Assembly: GCF_020034665.1 (NCBI RefSeq)
Contig: NZ_JAIQDI010000001.1
Span: 1,798,001 to 1,862,000, forward strand
Source: Niabella beijingensis
GTDB taxonomy: Bacteria; Bacteroidota; Bacteroidia; Chitinophagales; Chitinophagaceae
Reading direction: 5' to 3'
DNA: 64,000 nt
A model generated the notes under the pieces. It was not told the DNA's origin, did not search any database, and saw only the letters and a list, made by a program, of their open reading frames with translations. Of this stretch, positions 40,550 through 47,923 are shown in pieces. The translations under genes were made by a program, and so were the position numbers. The number at the start of each line of letters is the position of its first letter. Positions within the stretch are counted from its first letter, which is position 1.

Positions 40550-40629
40550 TTGAATGTCAATTAATCGTAATAATAACTGATTTGCAACCTATTACTAAAA
40601 AAAATAATTACAATTAATTGTTGAATGTC
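40550..40629. repeat. TTGAATGTC direct repeat pair between AraC gene and lpxA
   Basis: TTGAATGTC occurs at 40550-40558 and again at 40621-40629, each next to an AATTAAT tract, in an AT-rich divergent promoter region. These are possible AraC-regulator sites. Confidence 0.35.
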
Positions 40630-40637
40630 TAAATTTG
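40630..40637 (+). promoter_or_regulatory. -7 element (TAAATTTG) for lpxA
   Basis: TAAATTTG matches TAnnTTTG, 35 nt before the lpxA ATG. It directly follows the second TTGAATGTC repeat. No well-spaced -33 TTG. Confidence 0.5.
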
Positions 40638-40672
40638 CGCCATTATTTAATATTGGTTGATTCTGTAAGTAC

Positions 40673-41479
40673 ATGATCCATTTTAACTCATATATACATC
40701 CGGATGCAAAAGTTGCAAGGAATGTAAAAATAGACCCGTTTACTGTAATCCATCAGGATGTTGAGATTGGTGAAGGTACCTGGATCGGCTCAAATGTAAC
40801 CATCCTGGAAGGCACCCGTATTGGAAAGAACTGCAAGATATTTCCCGGAACCGTTATCGGATCAGAACCCCAGGATAAAAAATTTGAAGGCGAAAAGACA
40901 ACCGTGGAGATCGGCGACGACTGCGTGATCCGTGAATTTGTAACCATCCACCGGGGCACCAGCGACCGCTGGAAGACCGTGGTGGGCAAAGGTTGCTGGA
41001 TCCTGGCTTACAGTCATATCGGCCACGACTGTGTCATCGGCGACTATTGCACGCTGAGCAACAGCACACAGATCGCGGGGCATGTGGTACTGGGCAGTCA
41101 TGTGGGTTTTGGCGGTGTTTGCGCCGTTCACCAGTTTGTAAAAATAGGCTCCTATGCCTTTATCAGCGGGGGATCGCTGGTAAGCAAGGATGTACCTCCT
41201 TATATCAAAGCAGCCCGCCAGCCGCTGAGCTATGCCGGCATTAATTCAGTAGGACTGAAGCGGAATGGCTACTCTGTAGATAAGATCAATCATATCCTGG
41301 ATATTTACCGTACGATCTACAACCGTGGGTTGAATGTTACCCAGGCGGTACAGCTGCTGGAAGAAGAATTTCCCGTAACTGACGAGCGGGACGAGATCCT
41401 CACCTTTGTTCAGGAAAGCACACGTGGTATCATTAAACGATATACCAAAGGGAATGGCGATGACGATAGCCTTGAATAA
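40673..41479 (+). CDS. lpxA: Acyl-ACP--UDP-N-acetylglucosamine O-acyltransferase
   Basis: A 268-residue left-handed beta-helix enzyme that starts lipid A synthesis by acylating UDP-GlcNAc at the 3-OH. Hexapeptide repeats run from about 5 to 180 (HPDAKVARNVKIDPFTVIHQDVEIG). The catalytic region is AYSHIGHDCVIGDYCTLSN, and GGVCAVHQFVKIG follows. The helical C-terminal domain (NSVGLKRNGYSVDKINHI) is as in E. coli LpxA. The gene overlaps the following ABC ATPase gene by about 20 nt, so the two are translationally coupled. Confidence 0.95.
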   Translation: MIHFNSYIHPDAKVARNVKIDPFTVIHQDVEIGEGTWIGSNVTILEGTRIGKNCKIFPGTVIGSEPQDKKFEGEKTTVEIGDDCVIREFVTIHRGTSDRWKTVVGKGCWILAYSHIGHDCVIGDYCTLSNSTQIAGHVVLGSHVGFGGVCAVHQFVKIGSYAFISGGSLVSKDVPPYIKAARQPLSYAGINSVGLKRNGYSVDKINHILDIYRTIYNRGLNVTQAVQLLEEEFPVTDERDEILTFVQESTRGIIKRYTKGNGDDDSLE

Positions 41480-42080
41480 GGCTGGCAAGCGGTTCAACCG
41501 TGACTGGATCTTCAGGAACCTCTCCTTCCGGTTTGAATCCGGGAACAGTTATGCCATCATCGGTTCAAACGGCTCCGGGAAAAGTACCCTCCTGCAGGTC
41601 CTCAGCGGTACCATGCACGTGAACGAGGGAAGCTGTACCTGGGCAGACCGTCAACCCGTTCCAACAGAAAAAGTATACCGGCAGATCGCCTATTGCGCAC
41701 CCTACCTGGAAGTGATCGAAGAAATGACCCTCCTGGAGTTCCTGGAATTTCACGGAAAGTTCAAACCCTTTATTGCCGGAATGACGGCCCGGAAGATCAT
41801 TGAAGAACTGGGATTGCAGGCTGCCGCACACAAACGCATCCAGCTCTTCTCCAGCGGTATGAAACAGCGGGCCAAACTGGCGCAATGTATTTATTCAGAC
41901 ACCCCCGTTGTACTGCTGGATGAGCCCTGCACCAACCTCGACCAGCAGGGTATTGAACTGTACTATACACTTATTGAAAAATACTGCACCAACCGGCTGG
42001 TGATCGTAGGCAGTAATGATGAGGTGGAATATAAATTCTGCAAACAGCGCCTCAGCATCATGGATTACAAATCCTTTTGA
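41460..42080 (+). CDS. ABC transporter ATP-binding protein, stand-alone
   Basis: A 206-residue nucleotide-binding domain with Walker A (IIGSNGSGKSTLL), Q-loop region (YCAPYLEVIEEMTL), signature (LFSSGMKQRAKLAQ) and Walker B (TPVVLLDEPCTNLD). The switch His is replaced by Asn (IVGSNDEVEY). No membrane partner is next to it. The start is ATG 41460 (or 41454), overlapping the end of lpxA. The link with lpxA recurs in related genomes and suggests an envelope-related role, but the substrate is unknown. Confidence 0.88.
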   Translation: MTIALNKAGKRFNRDWIFRNLSFRFESGNSYAIIGSNGSGKSTLLQVLSGTMHVNEGSCTWADRQPVPTEKVYRQIAYCAPYLEVIEEMTLLEFLEFHGKFKPFIAGMTARKIIEELGLQAAAHKRIQLFSSGMKQRAKLAQCIYSDTPVVLLDEPCTNLDQQGIELYYTLIEKYCTNRLVIVGSNDEVEYKFCKQRLSIMDYKSF

Positions 42081-42310
42081 TTTTTTTTACCCGGCTTCAG
42101 CACTCCTGTCAGCAACGGTTGTGTCACTCACTTCATCGTCCGGTACAATACCCGGCATCCCCGGCAATACAGGGCACTTTTGCCAGAACCACCATGGCGA
42201 ATTCGTACAATGGAATAAAGACGCAGGTACTACTGGTTGCACTATATGCCAGTTAACAAGCCTGTTCATTTCGCATTGCAACCAGATAACGCAGCGCAGC
42301 AACAGGGATT

Positions 42311-42344
42311 TTTGATCACCCCAGCAATTTAACACATACATTTG
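42311..42344 (+). promoter_or_regulatory. Promoter of B12-binding-domain gene
   Basis: TTTG (42311-42314), 22 nt, then TACATTTG (42337-42344), only five bases before the ATG at 42350. Element sequences are good and the spacing is slightly long; it implies a nearly leaderless message. Confidence 0.55.
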
Positions 42345-42349
42345 TACGC

Positions 42350-42757
42350 ATGAACAGACCCATTCGTGTTTTAGTTGCCAAAATAGGCCTGGACGGTCAC
42401 GACCGCGGGGCAAAAGTTATTGCCACTGCGCTGCGCGATGCAGGAATGGAAGTGATCTATACCGGTCTGCGCCAGACCCCGGAAATGGTAGTGAGCACTG
42501 CCCTCCAGGAGGACGTGGATGTGATCGGTGTAAGCATCCTGAGCGGGGCCCATATGACGGTTTTTCCCAAAGTACTGGAGCTGATGAAGGAAAAAAAGAT
42601 GGAGGACGTACTTATTATCGGCGGCGGCATAGTTCCCGAAGCAGATGCCGCACAATTAACCGCCATAGGCGTAGGCAGAATATTTGCCCCCGGCAGCACC
42701 ACGCAATCCATAGCAGACTATATTAAAACGGAAGTAGCAAAAAAACGGAGCTTCTGA
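42350..42757 (+). CDS. Stand-alone cobalamin (B12)-binding domain protein, mutase C-domain type
   Basis: A 135-residue protein equal to the C-terminal B12 domain of methylmalonyl-CoA mutase: [20 protein letters not shown] has the DxHxxG motif whose His17 coordinates cobalt, then ISILSGAH-type [12 protein letters not shown] and [12 protein letters not shown]. It probably pairs with a separate catalytic TIM-barrel subunit (as in split acyl-CoA mutases), which is not in the window. It is a one-gene transcript between a near-leaderless promoter and a terminator whose stem covers its last codons. Confidence 0.9.
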   Translation: MNRPIRVLVAKIGLDGHDRGAKVIATALRDAGMEVIYTGLRQTPEMVVSTALQEDVDVIGVSILSGAHMTVFPKVLELMKEKKMEDVLIIGGGIVPEADAAQLTAIGVGRIFAPGSTTQSIADYIKTEVAKKRSF

Positions 42758-42768
42758 GCTCCGTTTTT
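42741..42768 (+). terminator. Terminator overlapping the end of the B12-domain gene
   Basis: AAAAACGGAGCT (42741-42752) and AGCTCCGTTTTT (42757-42768) pair over TCTG. The stop codon TGA lies at the loop edge, so the last five codons are part of the stem. Confidence 0.82.
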
Positions 42769-42819
42769 ACGTTAAGGGTTTAACGTATCCGACATTGAAC
42801 CTTAAACCTTGAACAAAAA

Positions 42820-44295
42820 TTAATAGGCCCTTGCAAACAGCACCCGCTCTTTAGACGGTTTGCCGGACAGGATACAGACCCCTTCTTCCTGGGGATTATC
42901 CAGCGGGATACAGCGGATAGTGGCTTTTGTTTTTTCCTTGATGGCCGCTTCGGTCTCCGCGGTACCATCCCAGTGCGCCGCAACAAAACCGCCTTTTTCA
43001 TCCAGCGTTTTTACAAACTCCTCCCAGCTGTTCACCGGCGTGGTTTTCTCCTGTACAAACACCCGCGCCCGTTGCAGCATCTCGAACTGGATCTTCACCA
43101 GCAGTCCGTCCACATATTGGGAAATGCCATCCAGGTTCACCGTCTCTTTTTCGCGGGTATCGCGCCGCGCCACTTCGATCTTGTTGTTCTCCAGGTCGCG
43201 CGCACCCAGCACCAGCCTTACAGGCACCCCTTTCATTTCATACTCGGCAAATTTCCAGCCGGGGCGGTTATTGTCGCTGTCATCGTATTTTACACGAACA
43301 CCTTTACTTTTAAGATTTTCCAGGATCTCCAGCGCCTTGGCGTCGATGGCCGCCTTCTGGTCGGCGCCCTTATAAATGGGGATGATCACCACCTGTAACG
43401 GGGCTATTTTGGGGGGCAGCACCAGACCCTGGTCGTCGCTGTGTGCCATGATCAATGCGCCTACCAGCCGGGTGCTTACGCCCCAGCTGCTGGCCCATAC
43501 ATATTCCAGCTGATTTTCTTTATTGAGGAATTTTACGTCAAAAGCCTTTGCAAAATTCTGCCCCAGGAAATGGGAAGTACCCGCCTGCAATGCTTTACCG
43601 TCCTGCATCAGCGATTCGATGCAATAGGTATCTTCTGCTCCGGCAAAGCGTTCGCTGGCTGTTTTCACACCTTTAATCACCGGCAGGGCCATAAACTCTT
43701 CCGCAAAAGTGGCATAAATATCCAGCATTTTGCGGGTTTCTTCCACCGCTTCTTCCTTGGTGGCGTGCGCGGTATGCCCCTCCTGCCATAAAAATTCTGC
43801 GGTACGCAGGAACAGACGGGTGCGCATTTCCCAGCGTACCACGTTGGCCCACTGGTTGATCAGCAGGGGCAGGTCGCGGTACGACTGGATCCAGTCTTTA
43901 TAGGTACTCCAGATGATCGTTTCGCTTGTAGGCCGTACGATCAGCTCTTCTTCCAGTTTGGCTTCCGGGTCCACTACCACCCCCTTTCCATCCGGGTCGT
44001 TTTTTAACCGGTAATGGGTTACCACAGCGCATTCTTTGGCAAATCCTTCCACATGAGCGGCTTCCTTGCTCAGGAAGCTTTTCGGAATAAACAACGGGAA
44101 ATAAGCATTTACGTGACCGGTATCTTTAAACATTTTGTCCAGCGCGCCCTGCATATGTTCCCAAAGGGTGTAACCATAGGGTTTGATGACCATACAGCCC
44201 CTCACCGCCGAATAATCGGCCAGACCGCCCTTTATCACCAGGTCATTGTACCATTGTGCATAATCTTCAGCTCTCGAAGTAACTTCCTTGCTCAT
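42820..44295 (-). CDS. proS: Prolyl-tRNA synthetase (archaeal/eukaryote-like short type)
   Basis: A 491-residue class II enzyme that charges tRNA-Pro. It lacks the large editing insertion of E. coli ProS and has the C-terminal zinc-like domain form typical of the ProS type 3 group of Bacteroidota. Motif 2 and neighbours are visible: [40 protein letters not shown] and LWQEGHTAH. The anticodon domain (about 290-390) includes [20 protein letters not shown]. It is a single-gene unit; the intergenic 290 nt upstream contains no gene. Confidence 0.97.
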   Translation of the reverse strand: MSKEVTSRAEDYAQWYNDLVIKGGLADYSAVRGCMVIKPYGYTLWEHMQGALDKMFKDTGHVNAYFPLFIPKSFLSKEAAHVEGFAKECAVVTHYRLKNDPDGKGVVVDPEAKLEEELIVRPTSETIIWSTYKDWIQSYRDLPLLINQWANVVRWEMRTRLFLRTAEFLWQEGHTAHATKEEAVEETRKMLDIYATFAEEFMALPVIKGVKTASERFAGAEDTYCIESLMQDGKALQAGTSHFLGQNFAKAFDVKFLNKENQLEYVWASSWGVSTRLVGALIMAHSDDQGLVLPPKIAPLQVVIIPIYKGADQKAAIDAKALEILENLKSKGVRVKYDDSDNNRPGWKFAEYEMKGVPVRLVLGARDLENNKIEVARRDTREKETVNLDGISQYVDGLLVKIQFEMLQRARVFVQEKTTPVNSWEEFVKTLDEKGGFVAAHWDGTAETEAAIKEKTKATIRCIPLDNPQEEGVCILSGKPSKERVLFARAY

Positions 44296-44584
44296 ATTTT
44301 TTGATTGTTAAATAAATTCCTTATCCCGGGGGTTTTCGGCCGGTCCCGCAGTGTGTCTGCACCCTGCCTGCGCCGCTAAAAAAACCTTGTTGCGTTTTGA
44401 ACCTTTTTTACGTTAAACTCGTTGTGAATTAACAACATATTATGCATCTTTTTTAACAAAAGAACGTCAATATTAACGTAACTTTATCAGCAATTGCAAA
44501 TGTATTATTTAAAAGGGTAACAATTAACTGCAATTGGTGATTAATTATAACAATCTGATTAATAAACTATTTAATATCGCCAAA
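44296..44584. other. AT-rich divergent promoter region
   Basis: This gap between proS and the Tyr/Trp-rich lipoprotein gene holds no gene. A TAACTTTA word (44479-44486) is near the -7 consensus. Several AACGT words occur between 44410 and 44480. Confidence 0.4.
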
Positions 44585-45604
44585 ATGAATATCAGAACAT
44601 TGATACTGCTGCTCGGCTGCGCTTTCTTTATCGGAAGCTGTACCACAGCATACAAAACCGGACAGACACCTGACGATGTTTACAGTTCTCCCGCTCCGCC
44701 ACAGGATGAATATGCGAACGTTAAAAAGTCGGATGAAAAGCGGTACCGCGATTACGACTCCTATGATGATGAGGAGTATGCAGACTATGACGACCGTTAC
44801 CTGCGCATGAAAGTACGCAACCGGTACCGGTGGTCGGACCTTGACGATTGGTACTATTACGGCAACCGTTACAATTTCAGCTATTATAACAACTGGTATT
44901 ACTGGAACGATCCGTTCTACTGGAACAGTCCCTGGAGCCCGGTAAGCTACTGGAACATGTATTACAACCCCTACTACTCCGGCTGGTATGGCGGCTGGGG
45001 AATGGGTATGGGCTTTGGCTGGGGTGGTGGCTGGTACAATCCCTGGTACTCCGGTTATTACGGTGGCTGGGGAATGGGCTGGGGCGGCGGCTGGTACGAT
45101 CCCTGGTATACCGGCTGGTGGGGCAACCCCTACTATTACGGCTACGGACCAGGTGTTATCGTAGGCAACCGGGTGAACTACGGACCACGCCGTGCAAATC
45201 TTAATACCTACAACCCACGGGTTTTAAATGGTGGCAATCCCAACTACAGCCAGCGGAATGCATCCCTCAGAAGAGAGGCTTACAGTAACAACAACGGTTC
45301 CTATGGAGTTCGTAACAATACCAGTGTTAACACCAACCCGCGCAACTCTTCCAGCAGTGGCAGGGCCGCGGCAATAAGGGACCGCTATAACAGCCGGTAC
45401 GGCAATAATAACTCCTACAATAGCGGCCGGAACAGCAATTACAGCACCCCGCGGTCGCAAACCTATACGCCGCCCAGCCGTTCTGAAAACTACAGCAGGC
45501 CAAGTGTGGATTCGCGGTCATCAAGTCCTTCCTACTCTCCTCCTGCCTCATCCGGTGGTGGTGGCGGCGGCAGAAGCAGCGGCGGATCCGGAAGAAGATT
45601 TTAA
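44585..45604 (+). CDS. Tyr/Trp/Gly-rich lipoprotein with internal repeats
   Basis: A 339-residue lipoprotein (lipobox FIGSC). Residues about 25-75 are acidic and Tyr-rich (DYDSYDDEEYADYDDRY). Residues about 85-205 are very rich in Tyr, Trp, Gly and Asn, with two tandem copies of a block (YGGWGMG...GWGGGWYNPWYSG and YGGWGMGWGGGWYDPWYTG). The rest is Asn/Ser/Arg/Gly-rich and ends in GGGGGGRSSGGSGRRF. This composition suggests a disordered or surface-exposed structural protein. No enzymatic domain is recognised. The next gene, a FadL-like barrel, begins 19 nt later and is probably co-transcribed. ATG 44585 is set by the lipoprotein signal. Confidence 0.8.
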   Translation: MNIRTLILLLGCAFFIGSCTTAYKTGQTPDDVYSSPAPPQDEYANVKKSDEKRYRDYDSYDDEEYADYDDRYLRMKVRNRYRWSDLDDWYYYGNRYNFSYYNNWYYWNDPFYWNSPWSPVSYWNMYYNPYYSGWYGGWGMGMGFGWGGGWYNPWYSGYYGGWGMGWGGGWYDPWYTGWWGNPYYYGYGPGVIVGNRVNYGPRRANLNTYNPRVLNGGNPNYSQRNASLRREAYSNNNGSYGVRNNTSVNTNPRNSSSSGRAAAIRDRYNSRYGNNNSYNSGRNSNYSTPRSQTYTPPSRSENYSRPSVDSRSSSPSYSPPASSGGGGGGRSSGGSGRRF

Positions 45605-45623
45605 TTTGTTAAACTGATTATCA

Positions 45624-47141
45624 ATGAAGAAACTATTAATTGCGGCTATCGTTCTAACATCTGCCGGAACCGTGATGGCTCAGACACCTGAGGATGCATT
45701 GCGTTACTCCTGGCAGACAGCAACCGGAACAGCGCGGGTACAATCCCTGGGAGGTGCCAGCGGATCTATCGGAGGAGAAGTATCCACCCTGTTTTCCAAC
45801 CCGGCCAACCTCGGTTTTTACAAAACGGGAGACCTGGTAATTTCAGGCGGACTGAATATGCTCAGTAATAAGACCAGTTATTACGATGGTACCGAGACCG
45901 CCAAAAAATCGGCAGGGTTCCTCGGAACTTCAGGAGTGGTTTTTGCCAGCCAGGGGCGCGGCAACAAGGCCATCAAAAGCTCTTCCTTCGGTATCGGTAT
46001 CACCCGCCTTGCAGATTTTAACAACCGCCTCAGCTTTTATGGGGTCAATAATAAAAGCGCCATGGGCGATATGTTTGCAGAAAATGCCAACGCCTTCGGA
46101 GGTCATGAGCAGGACCCCTATGGTGCCGATCTTGCCTTTCAAACCTATTGGATCAACAAAGATGCAAACGGCAATTACAGTTCTCCTGCGGGCAGCATCG
46201 CACGCAGCACCGGGTTGTACCAGGAAGGTACCCTGAGAACAAACGGGGGTATTACGGAAATTGCGATTGGGGGCGGATTGAACCTGAACGATAAGGTATA
46301 CCTGGGGGGATCCGTGGGTCTGCCTACCTTGAGGTATGGTGCAACAAGAACATTTGAGGAATTTGACCAAAGTGAGAATGCCACCAACCAGTTTGATTAT
46401 GGTTATTTTGAAGACGACCTGGTAACAAAAGGAATGGGAGTAAATGTGAAGCTGGGCGCGGTGTTTACACCCACACAGAATTTCAGGATCGGTATTGCGG
46501 CACATACGCCTACCTGGTACAGTCTTACCGACCATTATGATGCTTATGCCGAAGCCGGATCCGAGAACAACCCGGATAACAAGGGAAAGCCGGTCAACCA
46601 ATGGCGGCCGGAAGAAGAATCGGTTTATGATTATTCTTTACAGACACCTTATAAATTGCTGGGAAGCTTTACCTACCTGTTTGGGGATGTAAACAATGTT
46701 TCCAGTCAGAAGGGGCTGGTAACAGCCGACGTGGAGTATGTGAATTATATGGCCTCCAATTTCAAGGCCTATGATGAGAACGGGATCTCTGATAAAAGCT
46801 ATTTCCGCGATCTGAATACTGCCATTGATGATGCTTACAAAGGTGCATTAAATGCCCGCCTGGGTGCTGAGTTAAAATTCAACACCATTATGGCCCGTAT
46901 CGGTGGTGCTTATTATGGCAACCCTTATAAAAACCTGGCAGGTGAAAAAGGAAATATCTACCAGGGCTCAGCGGGTGTGGGCTACCGCAATCATGGTTTC
47001 TTTATCGATCTGGGATATATTTATACAGCAAAAGATGATGTATATTATCCTTACCGCCTGGAGAACAAAAGCAACTTTGACCCCGCTACCATTAAAGCCA
47101 GCGGATCAAGAGTGGTGCTTACACTGGGCTTTAAGATCTAA
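45624..47141 (+). CDS. FadL/OmpP1-like outer-membrane transport protein
   Basis: A 505-residue outer-membrane protein (signal peptide MKKLLIAAIVLTSAGTVMAQ). The N-terminal hatch region reads EDALRYSWQTATGTARVQSLGGASGSIGGEVSTLFSNPANLGFY, matching the family NPA motif region. Later strands (GMGVNVKLGAVFTPTQNFRIGIAAHTPTWY, ALNARLGAELKFNTIMARIGG) and a terminal VLTLGFKI follow. FadL-type channels carry hydrophobic compounds across the outer membrane. It follows the Tyr/Trp-rich lipoprotein by 19 nt. The substrate cannot be inferred. A GC-rich terminator follows. Confidence 0.88.
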   Translation: MKKLLIAAIVLTSAGTVMAQTPEDALRYSWQTATGTARVQSLGGASGSIGGEVSTLFSNPANLGFYKTGDLVISGGLNMLSNKTSYYDGTETAKKSAGFLGTSGVVFASQGRGNKAIKSSSFGIGITRLADFNNRLSFYGVNNKSAMGDMFAENANAFGGHEQDPYGADLAFQTYWINKDANGNYSSPAGSIARSTGLYQEGTLRTNGGITEIAIGGGLNLNDKVYLGGSVGLPTLRYGATRTFEEFDQSENATNQFDYGYFEDDLVTKGMGVNVKLGAVFTPTQNFRIGIAAHTPTWYSLTDHYDAYAEAGSENNPDNKGKPVNQWRPEEESVYDYSLQTPYKLLGSFTYLFGDVNNVSSQKGLVTADVEYVNYMASNFKAYDENGISDKSYFRDLNTAIDDAYKGALNARLGAELKFNTIMARIGGAYYGNPYKNLAGEKGNIYQGSAGVGYRNHGFFIDLGYIYTAKDDVYYPYRLENKSNFDPATIKASGSRVVLTLGFKI

Positions 47142-47172
47142 ACGATGTGTGTGTGTGAAAATTTAGTTATAG

Positions 47173-47205
47173 GCGGGCCTCCTTCGGGAGGCCTGCTGCT
47201 TTTTG
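47173..47205 (+). terminator. Terminator after FadL-like gene
   Basis: GCGGGCCTCC (47173-47182), loop TTCG, GGAGGCCTGC (47187-47196) with one G-U pair, then TGCTTTTTG. The 17-mer around its 5' arm recurs at 47898-47914. Confidence 0.7.
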
Positions 47206-47640
47206 CAGGTGCCGCTTTACAGCCACCCGCAAGCATGGGTACGGTGTTATTCGCCTGTTGTTTACCGGGTAGGGCAATCACCGCTCCTTACCCCACCCAC
47301 CGGGGTACCCTCCCCCACCTTAAAGGTGGGGGGCCCCACCTTTTTCCTTAGCGCACCCACCTTTTTGCTAAACTGTCGCAGCTTTTGCCTGGGGTACCCC
47401 TACCTGAGGGGGTGGGGGTACCCACCTTCGGCCATGGGTCGGTTAAGCTTTTGCCTACCCCCCACCCACCCCTTAGCAGCAAAGCCCCCACCTTTTAGGT
47501 AGGTCGTTTAAGCGTTTTGCTTCGCGGGTTTAGGTTTTTGCTCCGTCAGTTTAGGTTTGGGGCACCCCTCCCCACCTTTTGGGTACCCCCTCCCTACCCA
47601 TACTGGTGGGTACAGGAGGGCTCGCATACTTTTATGGGCC
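47206..47640. repeat. C-rich low-complexity region with degenerate repeats
   Basis: Gene-free DNA dominated by CCCACC/GGTGGG words. GGTACC occurs several times. Degenerate units begin TTAAGC..TTTTGC (about 47368, 47444, 47506 and beyond). A perfect inverted repeat CCCCCACCTT/AAGGTGGGGG lies at 47312-47332. G-tracts on either strand could form quadruplexes. Short open frames here are Pro/Leu-rich translations of the repeats and are not supported as genes. Confidence 0.7.
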
Positions 47641-47726
47641 GTGCCTATGACACTCCGGCGCTCCGTAGCATGTTGGTCTCCCGGAATAAATTCCGGGAGT
47701 TAAAAGATCAATCAGGCCTATGGCCT
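47641..47726. repeat. REP-like cluster of small palindromes
   Basis: Three hairpin-forming words in 86 nt: GTGCCTATGACAC (47641-47653), CTCCCGGAAT-AA-ATTCCGGGAG (47678-47699) and AGGCCTATGGCCT (47714-47726). The arrangement resembles REP/BIME elements moved by RAYT transposases; an inactive RAYT relative is encoded at 11.3-12.0 kb. From 47727 to 47889 nothing further was recognised. Confidence 0.5.
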
Positions 47727-47884
47727 TTACAAAAATCCATTGCTAGGTTGCTGTACTGCCCCACTGCAAAGCCGTTACGATAGTTACAGGGACATAAGAT
47801 GGAAAATTGTTCCTCTCCCTGGCAAACGAAAGGCCCGTGTCGTGCAGGTCGCACCCGGTCCCACATAATAGCAGGCCATGCTAA

Positions 47885-47920
47885 TAAAAAAACCATTGGC
47901 GGGCCTCCTTCGGGGGGCAT
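47885..47920 (-). terminator. Probable mutL terminator
   Basis: On the minus strand an imperfect GC stem GCCCCC/GGAGGC just after the mutL stop is followed about 12 nt later by seven T. It contains the 17-mer (47898-47914) shared with the FadL-gene terminator. Confidence 0.45.
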
Positions 47921-47923
47921 TAC

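Noticed and set aside
47145..47783. Short Pro/Leu-rich plus-strand frames
   Set aside because: They translate the C-rich repeat island; no start signals or domains support them.
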